Assembly (NCBI GenBank): GCA_015063685.1
Contig: SVTR01000029.1
Coordinates: 1 to 45,959 of the forward strand
Source of the DNA: Oscillospiraceae bacterium
GTDB lineage: Bacteria; Bacillota; Clostridia; Oscillospirales; CAG-272
DNA length: 45,959 nt
Direction of reading: 5' to 3'
Shown here in pieces: positions 22,272 to 29,095 of this stretch. The stretch's first letter is position 1. Every line of letters begins with the position of its first letter. The position numbers were made by a program, and so were the translations under genes. Under the pieces are notes generated by a model, which was not told where the DNA came from, ran no database searches, and saw only the letters and a list, made by a program, of their open reading frames with translations.

Positions 22272-22292
22272 GCGCACGATATTCGCTCCGTT

Positions 22293-22393
22293 AAACAACA
22301 TTTTACAGTCCTAACCACCCATCGCGTGATGCAGTAGGCAAAGGATTCACACCCCCGAGCCAAAGCCCCACCGCAGGTGGTAAACAACGATTT
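22293..22393 (-). repeat. Palindromic module in reverse orientation, before the RNHCP gene
   Basis: Bounded by AAACAACATTTT (22293) and AAACAACGATTT (22382). Read on the minus strand it is nearly the same as the first module at 21681 (CCACCTGCGGTGG hairpin, GGCTTTGGCTCGGGGGTGTG, GCATCACGCGATGGG). The two ends of the locus are therefore inverted copies of each other, 22 bases from the start region of the next gene. Confidence 0.88.
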
Positions 22394-22416
22394 ATTTTAT
22401 AAAAGAAAGCAAAATT

Positions 22417-22788
22417 ATGGAACAAAAACGTTTTTCAAAATTCGACGATAGCTTCACCTGCGCGCATTGCGGCAAGGAAGTGCTCCCTTTAGGCTATTCC
22501 TCGCGGAATCATTGCCCCTTCTGCCTGTGGTCCCTTCACGTGGATATCAACCCGGGCGACCGCGCCAATCCTTGCCGTGGGGAGCTGGAGCCTATCTCGG
22601 CCGAGCCTGACCCCAAAAAGGGTTATATCATCATATCAAAATGCAAAAAATGTGGGGAGATCCGCCGATGCAAGGCCGCTCATGAGGCAGATGTTCAGCC
22701 TGATGATATCCGTCTCATCATTGACCTGACCGCCCGCTTGGTGGACACCTCCGGAAAAGATCGGCCGTGCAAGGGGCGCCGGAGATAA
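22417..22788 (+). CDS. RNHCP domain protein
   Basis: A 123-residue zinc-binding protein. It has FTCAHCGKEV, then SRNHCPFCLWSLHVD, which contains the RNHCP sequence that names the family, then GELEPISAEP and ISKCKKCGEIRRCKAAHEAD. Six or more cysteines suggest two zinc sites. The function of the family is not known to me. No strong ribosome site is visible (AGAAAGCAAAATT precedes the ATG). The promoter, if local, would overlap the repeat module that ends 24 bases upstream. It starts a four-gene set with tight spacing. Confidence 0.85.
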   Translation: MEQKRFSKFDDSFTCAHCGKEVLPLGYSSRNHCPFCLWSLHVDINPGDRANPCRGELEPISAEPDPKKGYIIISKCKKCGEIRRCKAAHEADVQPDDIRLIIDLTARLVDTSGKDRPCKGRRR

Positions 22789-22789
22789 T

Positions 22790-23284
22790 ATGAAGGATCA
22801 AAATATTCGCATCATGTTCGTTTGCCACGGCAATATCTGCCGCAGTCCCATGGCCGAGTTTATTCTGCGGGATATGCTCAAAAAGGCGGGACTTACAGAT
22901 CGGGTCACCGTATCCTCTTCTGCCACCAGCACCGAGGAAATATGGAACGGCGTGGGCAATCCCGTCTATCCGCCCGCCAAGCGTGAGCTGGCGCTTCACG
23001 GGCTTGCTTGCGAGGGAAAACGGGCGGTACAGCTTACCCGCGCTGATTATGGCGTATACCATTTGTTCATCGGTATGGATTCTGCCAACATCCGCAACAT
23101 GCACCGTATTTTTGGGGGAGACCCTGAGGGTAAGATCCGCAAGCTTATGGAGTATACGGGGCGTGGCGGTGATGTGGCTGATCCCTGGTATACCGACCGC
23201 TTTGACATGACCTATCGGGATATTGAGGACGGCTGTCGGGCGTTGATAAGCAGCCCGGAATTCAAGGAACTTCTGAAAGGATAA
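22790..23284 (+). CDS. Low-molecular-weight protein tyrosine phosphatase
   Basis: A 164-residue cytoplasmic enzyme of the arsenate reductase-like LMW-PTP fold that removes phosphate from tyrosine. The active-site P-loop is FVCHGNICRSPMAEF, with the C-x5-R-S signature near the N terminus, and the general acid Asp is in DPWYTDRFDMTYRDIEDG. GGAG lies 10 bases upstream, inside the RNHCP gene's end; the start codon is one base after its stop, so translation is probably coupled. Bacterial homologues often regulate capsule or stress kinases, but no partner kinase is in this window. Confidence 0.94.
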   Translation: MKDQNIRIMFVCHGNICRSPMAEFILRDMLKKAGLTDRVTVSSSATSTEEIWNGVGNPVYPPAKRELALHGLACEGKRAVQLTRADYGVYHLFIGMDSANIRNMHRIFGGDPEGKIRKLMEYTGRGGDVADPWYTDRFDMTYRDIEDGCRALISSPEFKELLKG

Positions 23285-23292
23285 AAGACGAT

Positions 23293-23757
23293 ATGCAAGA
23301 GCTCTTACACGTAAACGGCAAGCTTTTGGGCGTGGACTTTGGTGACAAACGCACGGGACTGGCCATTTCCAACGACGGACAGACCATCGCCTCAGGCGTC
23401 ACTCAGATCTCTGTGGGCGGTATGCAGAAAACGGCTGAGGCCGTGGCGCAGATCGCCGGGGAGCGTGGCATCGCGGGCATCGTGGTGGGGTTGCCCGTAA
23501 ATATGGACGGTTCCCACGGCCCCCGTGCCCAGCACGCTGAGAAATTCGGACGCATTCTGGGAAGCCTTGTAACCGTTCCCGTGGCTATGCTGGACGAGCG
23601 AATGACCACCATGGCGGCCTCCCGTTACCTTAACGAGACCGACACCCGAGGCAAAAAAAGAAAGAGTGTCATTGACACCCTGTCTGCGGAGATCATTCTG
23701 CAAAACGCTTTGGACAAGCTGAAATTCATGAGAGATACGGAGGCGACCCCCCTATGA
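23293..23757 (+). CDS. ruvX: Putative pre-16S rRNA nuclease / Holliday junction resolvase homologue
   Basis: YqgF/RuvX protein of 154 residues with an RNase H-like fold. The motif LLGVDFGDKRTGLAIS holds the first catalytic Asp. GIVVGLPVNMDGSHGPRAQHAEKFG is the family core, and VAMLDERMTTMAA the second acidic site. Homologues mature the 5' end of 16S rRNA. It follows the phosphatase by 8 bases and its stop overlaps the next start by four bases (ATGA), so it is in the middle of an operon. Confidence 0.94.
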   Translation: MQELLHVNGKLLGVDFGDKRTGLAISNDGQTIASGVTQISVGGMQKTAEAVAQIAGERGIAGIVVGLPVNMDGSHGPRAQHAEKFGRILGSLVTVPVAMLDERMTTMAASRYLNETDTRGKKRKSVIDTLSAEIILQNALDKLKFMRDTEATPL

Positions 23758-24491
23758 ATCAAGGAATTGGTACCAAAATCCTCAAATATACCTTCAAGGC
23801 GCTGGGCCTTTTGCTGGTGTTCGGAACCATCGGCATTCTCCTGTGGCGTATTTTTACCTCGGGAGATCCCGCGGAGATGAAGGCGCTGAAAGTCAACGCT
23901 CGGCTGGTGGAGGCCTACGAACAGGCGCAGGCCGAGGGGCGGGAGATGGATATGTTTACCCAGGAGCAGCCCACCACCATTACCACTGCTGATCACAATT
24001 ACAGCTATTTCTCGGTGAGCAACACGGTGTTTATCAAGGATGCGGACCAGGTACAGCTTACCTTCCGCTATAATAATAGCACCATTCGCCATCTGGCAGA
24101 GGATTACGATCTGCCCGAGGTGCCTGCTCGGGATGCCGAGCTTTACGAGGTTTCTCTGTGGGTGGTCTACGACCTGACCCCCGATGTGGCAGAGGACGAT
24201 GAAAACGTGGAGTACGTCCGCTTCTATCCCACAGCGGAGGAGACCCTCACCGCTCAAAAGAGTCTGTATAATTACCGCAAGCTCGTTTTTGACGGCGTGG
24301 ACTTCAACGTGGAAAACAAGCCCATTCTGACCATTTACATGGACGTGTACTATGTTGAGGACGTGGACTACGAAAAGGATCCCTACGGCACCTTGCCCCT
24401 TTATCAGAAGGTGTATGAGACGAAAAAGGACCTCAATAAGCCCTATACGCTGACGGATAAAGAGCGAAAGGCTCTGGAAGCGTATGCATAA
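23754..24491 (+). CDS. Membrane-anchored hypothetical protein
   Basis: A 245-residue protein with one N-terminal hydrophobic helix (residues about 10-32, ALGLLLVFGTIGILLWRIF) and an outside-facing soluble domain. The domain is acidic and rich in Tyr and beta-type alternation (YSYFSVSNTVFIKDADQVQLTFRY; LYEVSLWVVYDLTPD), resembling an immunoglobulin-like or beta-sandwich fold. I know no family name. It overlaps ruvX by 4 bases and is the last gene before a strong terminator. Orthologous positions next to ruvX would show whether the link is functional. Confidence 0.75.
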   Translation: MNQGIGTKILKYTFKALGLLLVFGTIGILLWRIFTSGDPAEMKALKVNARLVEAYEQAQAEGREMDMFTQEQPTTITTADHNYSYFSVSNTVFIKDADQVQLTFRYNNSTIRHLAEDYDLPEVPARDAELYEVSLWVVYDLTPDVAEDDENVEYVRFYPTAEETLTAQKSLYNYRKLVFDGVDFNVENKPILTIYMDVYYVEDVDYEKDPYGTLPLYQKVYETKKDLNKPYTLTDKERKALEAYA

Positions 24492-24525
24492 AAAAACCGC
24501 CGCCCCTGTGAGGACGGCGGTTTTT
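24491..24525. terminator. Bidirectional intrinsic terminator
   Basis: AAAAACCGCCG (24492-24502) pairs with CGGCGGTTTTT (24515-24525) over a 12-base loop. It ends the RNHCP-ruvX operon from the left; the A tract gives Ts for transcription coming from the alpha-galactosidase gene on the minus strand, although that gene ends 58 bases away. Confidence 0.92.
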
Positions 24526-24582
24526 CTATGGGGCTTTTGAATGCTGTCGCCACTTGCCGGGCGATAGCTCGTTCGGAGACAT

Positions 24583-26583
24583 CTATGCCTTTTTGTAGAA
24601 CCAGATCACGCCCGATCTGTGAGGGAGCTTGTCCGAGAAGCCCTCAGCGGCCAGCTTGGCGCCGGGTACCGTGAAGGTTCTATGATCCAACTCGTCGGTG
24701 AAGGTGTAGGTCTTGGTTTCGTCGATGTGGAGGTTGCGGAGTGTAATGCTCTCAGACTTCACATTCACGTTGCGGATGATTTGGACAAAGCCCTCGGTCT
24801 CTCCGTCAAACTGCATGGCGTACCAGTCCTCGGTGGACTTGCGGCACTCGGTGAGAGGGTAGTAGTCGCAGGTCAATTCCAGCTTGGCGGCCTTGCGCCA
24901 GACAGGATGGAAGCGGCGGCCTACGGCGCAGATCTCGTCGGGGTGGTAGTATTCGATCATGGAGGTCAGGGCGGGGGTCAGGGCGTTTTGGTAGCCGAAG
25001 TCGTCCACTTGATGCTGCTGCCCGTTGTAGGTGCCGTCGGGCTCGTCCCAGTTGTAGTTGTGGGCGCGGAAGTAGGGGATCCATTCGAACATCTCGCGGT
25101 GCTGCTTCTGCTTGATGTAGTGGTCGCCGTAGCCCACGTCGGTGTAGTGGAGAGGCACGGCGCGGCGCATGGTCTCGGGGTCGTTGCGGCGGCCGCCCGA
25201 GGCGCAGGAGTCCATCCACAGGCCGGGATTGCGCTCAATGAGGGTGTCCCAGTAACGGTAATAGCCCTGAATATGGAGGTTTTCCAGCACACCCTCGCGG
25301 TTTTCCTCGGTGTTGTGGGCCCAGTAGGGGGCGGGCGGGAAGTTGAAGTCCTGGCGGTAGATCTTGATGTGGGAGTCCTTGATGATCTTGTCCACGGTGT
25401 CAATGAGCCAATCGCAGGCGGCGGGGTTGCCCAGATCCAGAAGGGCGTTTTCCGAGAGCCAGGGATTATCGTCGCGGAGGTAGTGGAGGAGCCATTCGGG
25501 GTGCTCGTTCCAGAGCTTGGTGCCGCGGCGGACACGCTCGGGCTCGAACCAGACCAGGAAGTCGATGCCCTCCTTTGCCAGCTTTTCACCTACGGGACCC
25601 ATGCCGCCCGGGAAGTGGTCGGGATTGGGATACCAGTTACCGGTGGTGGGCCAGTCGTTGTTGCAGGGGTACCAGCCCGCGTCGATCCACCAGATGTCGG
25701 GCTTGAGGCCCTTTGCCAGGTAGGTGTCGATGGCGGCCAGCTGATTCTCCTCGGTGACGCCGCAGAACTCGGGGAGGCCGTCGATCATCCAGGTGTGGAG
25801 CACCAGCTTGGGATCCAGGGGGTGGCCGTCCTCACGGGGGAGGATGTGGTCGATGTAGAAGGAGCGCCACAGATTGCGGCCGCGGTCGTCCAAAGATGCC
25901 TCGTCGTCTGCGGCGAAGGCCTCCAGAGTGAGGCGTGGGGTACGGACGGTCTCGCCGGGCAAGAGGTAGGACTTAAAAGTAGCCTGCCCGACGGTCAAGT
26001 GGACTTCGTTGAAATCTCCGGCGTTTTGCAGCTTGGCCTCCAAGCGCCAGGTGCCTGACCAGCCCACAGCAATGTTGACGCCGCTGGTCTCTCCCATGCC
26101 CAAGAGGCGCATATAAGGGAAGGCACCGTTGCAGGGGGTGCCGTCGCCACAAGGCTGCTTGACAATTCCCTCGGCGGTGACAGGATTCCGCCACCATTCG
26201 TAGCCCTCGGGGTTACAGGTGTCACCGTTGCCGTGGTAAAGCACGGGATTGGTAGCGGGCAGGGAAAGGTCGAGATTCCAGCTCGAGATGACGGGAGAAT
26301 TCTCTTTGCCATCGTTGGTGATGTACATGACCCATTCCACCACGGGATAGTCACGGAATTCGGTGCATTCGGCGCGGAGTGTCAGCCCTTCGGGAGTCTT
26401 TGCGGTGATGATCGTCTCGTAAATGCAGGAGTCGATGCGGCGGCGGATAGCTTTGGGTGAAAACTCATCAGGAAAGCCGCGGTATGTTTTATCTCCGATG
26501 GTGTAGACCACGGGAATATCCTTGGGGGAGACGTAGGGGCGCAGATAGGGAATCAGCGCTATGTCTTTTCGAGTTGCTTTCAT
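24583..26583 (-). CDS. Alpha-galactosidase, glycoside hydrolase family 36
   Basis: A 666-residue cytoplasmic enzyme (no signal peptide) expected to remove terminal alpha-galactosyl residues from oligosaccharides such as melibiose or raffinose. The (beta/alpha)8 domain shows KPDIWWIDAGWY (about 296-305), FLVWFEPERV (about 342-351), the nucleophile motif IYRQDFNF (Asp about 412) and the acid/base motif DSCASGGRRND (Asp about 468). The N-terminal 240 residues are the family's beta-supersandwich, the last 90 a beta-sandwich. It differs from the classical WDMNR and GGGRFD forms, so it may belong to a distinct subgroup with altered specificity. It is monocistronic; no sugar transporter is adjacent. 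Confidence 0.9.
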   Translation of the reverse strand: MKATRKDIALIPYLRPYVSPKDIPVVYTIGDKTYRGFPDEFSPKAIRRRIDSCIYETIITAKTPEGLTLRAECTEFRDYPVVEWVMYITNDGKENSPVISSWNLDLSLPATNPVLYHGNGDTCNPEGYEWWRNPVTAEGIVKQPCGDGTPCNGAFPYMRLLGMGETSGVNIAVGWSGTWRLEAKLQNAGDFNEVHLTVGQATFKSYLLPGETVRTPRLTLEAFAADDEASLDDRGRNLWRSFYIDHILPREDGHPLDPKLVLHTWMIDGLPEFCGVTEENQLAAIDTYLAKGLKPDIWWIDAGWYPCNNDWPTTGNWYPNPDHFPGGMGPVGEKLAKEGIDFLVWFEPERVRRGTKLWNEHPEWLLHYLRDDNPWLSENALLDLGNPAACDWLIDTVDKIIKDSHIKIYRQDFNFPPAPYWAHNTEENREGVLENLHIQGYYRYWDTLIERNPGLWMDSCASGGRRNDPETMRRAVPLHYTDVGYGDHYIKQKQHREMFEWIPYFRAHNYNWDEPDGTYNGQQHQVDDFGYQNALTPALTSMIEYYHPDEICAVGRRFHPVWRKAAKLELTCDYYPLTECRKSTEDWYAMQFDGETEGFVQIIRNVNVKSESITLRNLHIDETKTYTFTDELDHRTFTVPGAKLAAEGFSDKLPHRSGVIWFYKKA

Positions 26584-26640
26584 ATGGGGTACCGTTCCTT
26601 TGTACAGAATCCCCGCGGAAATTCCGCAGGGGTCAGATAC

Positions 26641-26669
26641 AGTATAGCACAGGTATGAGTAAAATGCAA
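26641..26669 (-). promoter_or_regulatory. Promoter of the alpha-galactosidase gene
   Basis: Minus-strand TTGCAT (26664-26669), 17-base spacer, TATACT (26641-26646). A GC-rich hairpin (CCCCTGCGGAATTTCCGCGGGG region, 26610-26632) lies in the transcribed leader and could be an operator or a leader structure. Confidence 0.8.
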
Positions 26670-26772
26670 GATTTATTGGATAAAAAATACAGTTTTTTCT
26701 GCCCGTTTTTTCTGAGGCATGGACAGGGTAACCAAAGATTTGAGCGATTGATGAATATTTACAAATCGTCTA

Positions 26773-26801
26773 TTGATATTTTGAGGGATTTGGGTTATAC
26801 T
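26773..26801 (+). promoter_or_regulatory. Promoter of yajC
   Basis: TTGATA (26773-26778), 17-base spacer, TATACT (26796-26801), 42 bases before the yajC start. The 90 bases before it (26680-26770) are AT-rich and hold no gene. Confidence 0.82.
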
Positions 26802-26843
26802 GAGATTTAATAAAGGAAAGTTTATCCATCAGGAGGAAAATTT

Positions 26844-27158
26844 ATGAATGCACTTTTCTTAAACGGCGGTGACGCTGCCGGCTCGCTGCTGATGTTTATC
26901 CCGATCATTCTCATCTTTGTCGTCATGTACTTCTTTATGATCCGCCCTCAGAAGAAGCAGGAAAAAGAAGCCAACCGTATGCGAGACGAGCTGACCGTGG
27001 GCGATGAGATCACCACCATCGGCGGTATTATCGGCAAGGTCGTCAGCATCAAGGACGAGACCCTTGTGCTGGAAACCACCAAGGATCGCACCCGCATCCG
27101 CATCCTCAAGACTGCCGTCAGCCGCGTGGACGTGAAGTCCGAGGACGCACAGGACTGA
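26844..27158 (+). CDS. yajC: Preprotein translocase subunit YajC
   Basis: YajC is a small inner-membrane partner of SecDF in protein export. This 104-residue protein has one hydrophobic helix (SLLMFIPIILIFVVMYFFMI), immediately followed by RPQKKQEKEANRMRDELTVGDEITTIGGIIGKV, the family signature, and a short beta-rich cytoplasmic tail. CAGGAGGAAAA precedes the start. secDF is not in the window. It is followed by a small membrane-protein gene, a frequent arrangement in Clostridia. Confidence 0.95.
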   Translation: MNALFLNGGDAAGSLLMFIPIILIFVVMYFFMIRPQKKQEKEANRMRDELTVGDEITTIGGIIGKVVSIKDETLVLETTKDRTRIRILKTAVSRVDVKSEDAQD

Positions 27159-27255
27159 GTTCCTTTTGGAGATGCCCTGAAGAAAAAGATGTTCTATGGA
27201 TAGCCTTTGCTGCATATGGTGTACAAACCCATCTGCATCCCACGGAGGTCTCTGT

Positions 27256-27810
27256 ATGAGCATCTTTTCTTCTTCCCAAGGTGCGTCACGTAAAAGCGTG
27301 ACCCGCCCACACTCTTCAGCAGGACGGGGGCATACCTCGACAAGCTCTCGGGCAAAAGCCCCCTCTTCGGAAGCCGCCACAGAAGGCCGCTTCGCTTCTG
27401 CGCTGATGTCTGCTCTGTTTGCTTTGCCTGTCACGGCGATCATTGGGCTGATTTTGTTGCTGATCGCCGCAGCGGTTGCTTACACTAACCCCGATCCGGA
27501 TCTTTTGACCACCCCCCTTGGGCTGGGTGCCCTGGGGCTTACGGCTTGTCTTGGCGGTTTGGTGGCGGCGCGACGTGAACCCTCCCGCTCTCTGCTCAGC
27601 GGATTGCTTTCGGGACTTTTGCTTGCGCTGGTTCTTGTCATCCTGTCGTTGCTTTTTGGAGACGAAGCTCGGGGGCGGCTGACCACGGGTTTTCCTCCCG
27701 CGGTATTGTGGGGATTGCACGGCGCCGTGGTCTTGTTGGCGTTGCTTGGCGCAAAGCTGGGGAGCAGACGTCCCTCTCAAGTCCGACACGGACATCAAAA
27801 AAGAAAATAA
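27256..27810 (+). CDS. Small membrane protein, TIGR04086/YrzE-like
   Basis: A 184-residue protein. Residues 1-45 are Ser/Ala-rich and hydrophilic. The remainder has four hydrophobic helices with the pattern ALPVTAIIGLILLLIAAAVAY, GLGALGLTACLGGLVAARRE, SGLLSGLLLALVLVILSLLF and WGLHGAVVLLALLGAKLG. That four-helix plan and the position after yajC match the TIGR04086 (YrzE) family of unknown function. The start at 27256 is chosen because GGAGGT stands 7 bases upstream; earlier in-frame starts lack ribosome sites. Probably cotranscribed with yajC. Confidence 0.75.
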   Translation: MSIFSSSQGASRKSVTRPHSSAGRGHTSTSSRAKAPSSEAATEGRFASALMSALFALPVTAIIGLILLLIAAAVAYTNPDPDLLTTPLGLGALGLTACLGGLVAARREPSRSLLSGLLSGLLLALVLVILSLLFGDEARGRLTTGFPPAVLWGLHGAVVLLALLGAKLGSRRPSQVRHGHQKRK

Positions 27811-27850
27811 CCATCGACTTTTCCCGATGTGATGAAAAGGAATACCTATC

Positions 27851-28048
27851 ATGGCAAAACTTAAAGAAGGAAATGATATTTCCCTGAATATGCTTCAAAA
27901 GAAAATGTTGCCCGCCCTAACCCTGCCTATGTCAAAGGATTGCCCCACTGCCCTGCGCTACGCGCTGGCAAAGTATGACGCGGGTGCTGTGGCCGAAGCG
28001 TACGAAAATTTGTACGAGCTTTACATCCAAGGCCTGTTGGAAAATTGA
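27851..28048 (+). CDS. Small hypothetical protein, 65 residues
   Basis: A short frame beginning MAKLKEGNDISLNMLQ, with an AAAAGGA site 11 bases upstream. The protein is predicted helical with an amphipathic C terminus (KYDAGAVAEAYENLYELYIQGLLEN). It fills the gap between the yajC pair and a terminator-like hairpin, on the same strand, which supports a real gene. I recognise no family. Confidence 0.6.
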   Translation: MAKLKEGNDISLNMLQKKMLPALTLPMSKDCPTALRYALAKYDAGAVAEAYENLYELYIQGLLEN

Positions 28049-28060
28049 TCTTGGACAATC

Positions 28061-28099
28061 ATCAAAGAGCGGTATGCTGAGAGCATACCGCTCTTTGAT
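28061..28099 (+). terminator. Terminator-like hairpin after the yajC cluster
   Basis: A perfect 17-base stem (ATCAAAGAGCGGTATGC and its complement) with a 5-base loop. The 3' arm contains CTCTTTG but no long T tract follows, so it may be a weak terminator or a transcript-stabilising hairpin. Confidence 0.7.
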
Positions 28100-28149
28100 G
28101 TTCACACAACCTTCACAAACCTTTTGGCAAAATGTAACAACCTGCCCTC

Positions 28150-28178
28150 TTTACAAATATACAAGGGGATGTTATACT
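28150..28178 (+). promoter_or_regulatory. Promoter of the TMEM164/YwaF-like gene
   Basis: TTTACA (28150-28155), 17-base spacer, TATACT (28173-28178). The palindromic element at 28206-28264 then lies in the 5' untranslated leader. Confidence 0.82.
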
Positions 28179-28205
28179 AATAGCCGAGCGTATCCGTTGT
28201 CAGAA

Positions 28206-28264
28206 GGGAACCTCTAAAACTCTATGAGCGAGCGAGCCGCAAGAGAGTTTTTTTGAGGTGACCC
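28206..28264. repeat. Short inverted repeat, end-only relative of the MITE-like family
   Basis: GGGAACCTCTAAAACTCT at the left and AGAGTTTTTTTGAGGTGACCC at the right form the same terminal pattern as the elements at 9161-9321 and 11782-11945, but only about 20 bases separate the arms. It looks like an internally deleted copy. It lies between a promoter and its gene and would form a stem in the leader RNA. Confidence 0.6.
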
Positions 28265-28296
28265 AAAACAGGAATAACAACAAAGGAGCTTGGATT

Positions 28297-29040
28297 ATGC
28301 TTTGGGGTTCGTTTGGTGTGATACATCTGGTATCTCTCGCCGTTTCGGCCGGTATCATATTTGGCCTCTATTTTCTTTTGAAAGCGCTACCTGAGAAAGT
28401 GCGCTATTGGAGCCTGTTTCTATTGTCCTTGGCCGGTATCGCGGCCATTATTTTTAACCTTGTGGCATGGGATTCTCCTTTGGAGTACCTGCCTTTTCAT
28501 ATGTGTTCTATCACCGCCATGCTTCTCCCCGTGGTGGTGCTGACCCGCAATAAATATATTGGAAATTTGTTGCTGGTTTGGTGTCTCGGTGCCATCCTTG
28601 CCTTGGTGATGAATCAGGCACAGGCTGAGTACGTTATTCCCTCGGCAACCTTCTTCTTTTATTTTGTGCCTCATACTCTGGAGTTTGCCGTCACGGTCTA
28701 CCTCTTTAAGTTTGGTTACATCAAGAAAGATTATAAGTGCATTCCCTCCACTGTGGGAATCACCGTGGGGATCTATACCGTGGTGCATATCATCAATCTG
28801 GCGTTGAACCACTACTGCGCCGCGAATCAAATCGTGGATTACGCCGGTAACGTCCTGACCTTCAACTATATGTTTTCCATGACGCCCACCACGCCCATCT
28901 TTGAGTTGTTCTGGAAGATCATTCCGTTCCCGTACTGGTATATGTACGTTGCCGTGGTGATTTTGGTTGCCTATCTGGCAATTTTGTATGCGCCGCAGAT
29001 TGTGAGGGCGATGAAGGAGAAGAATAGGACCCGGAAATAA
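28297..29040 (+). CDS. TMEM164/YwaF-family integral membrane protein
   Basis: A 247-residue protein with about seven hydrophobic helices. The segment SPLEYLPFHMCSITAMLLPVVVL is diagnostic of the TIGR02206/YwaF group, whose eukaryotic relative TMEM164 is an acyltransferase with a conserved Cys/His site; the HMC triplet here would be that site. Bacterial function is unproven. I set the start at 28297 because AAAGGAG is 8 bases upstream; a GTG at 28258 in frame sits in the palindromic element and has no ribosome site. Monocistronic, ending at a terminator. Confidence 0.85.
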   Translation: MLWGSFGVIHLVSLAVSAGIIFGLYFLLKALPEKVRYWSLFLLSLAGIAAIIFNLVAWDSPLEYLPFHMCSITAMLLPVVVLTRNKYIGNLLLVWCLGAILALVMNQAQAEYVIPSATFFFYFVPHTLEFAVTVYLFKFGYIKKDYKCIPSTVGITVGIYTVVHIINLALNHYCAANQIVDYAGNVLTFNYMFSMTPTTPIFELFWKIIPFPYWYMYVAVVILVAYLAILYAPQIVRAMKEKNRTRK

Positions 29041-29051
29041 ATAAAGTGTTC

Positions 29052-29087
29052 AAAAAGACCGCGAGGCAAGTGCCTCGCGGTCTTTTT
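29052..29087. terminator. Bidirectional intrinsic terminator
   Basis: AAAAAGACCGCGAGGCA and its complement TGCCTCGCGGTCTTTTT form a long stem that serves the YwaF-like gene on the plus strand and the alcohol dehydrogenase gene on the minus strand. Confidence 0.93.
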
Positions 29088-29095
29088 CATGGATG

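Noticed and set aside
21681..22393. Integron attC cassette array
   Set aside because: The modules resemble cassettes in being joined by a constant motif, but they hold no genes, no integrase is present, and the junction lacks the GTTRRRY core.
24619..26058. Plus-strand open frame of 479 codons opposite the alpha-galactosidase
   Set aside because: Antisense to a recognised GH36 enzyme; sequence is Val/Gly/Ala low complexity with no domain.
28258..28296. GTG start for the YwaF-like gene 13 codons upstream
   Set aside because: It lies in a palindromic repeat, has no ribosome site, and the ATG at 28297 has AAAGGAG correctly placed.
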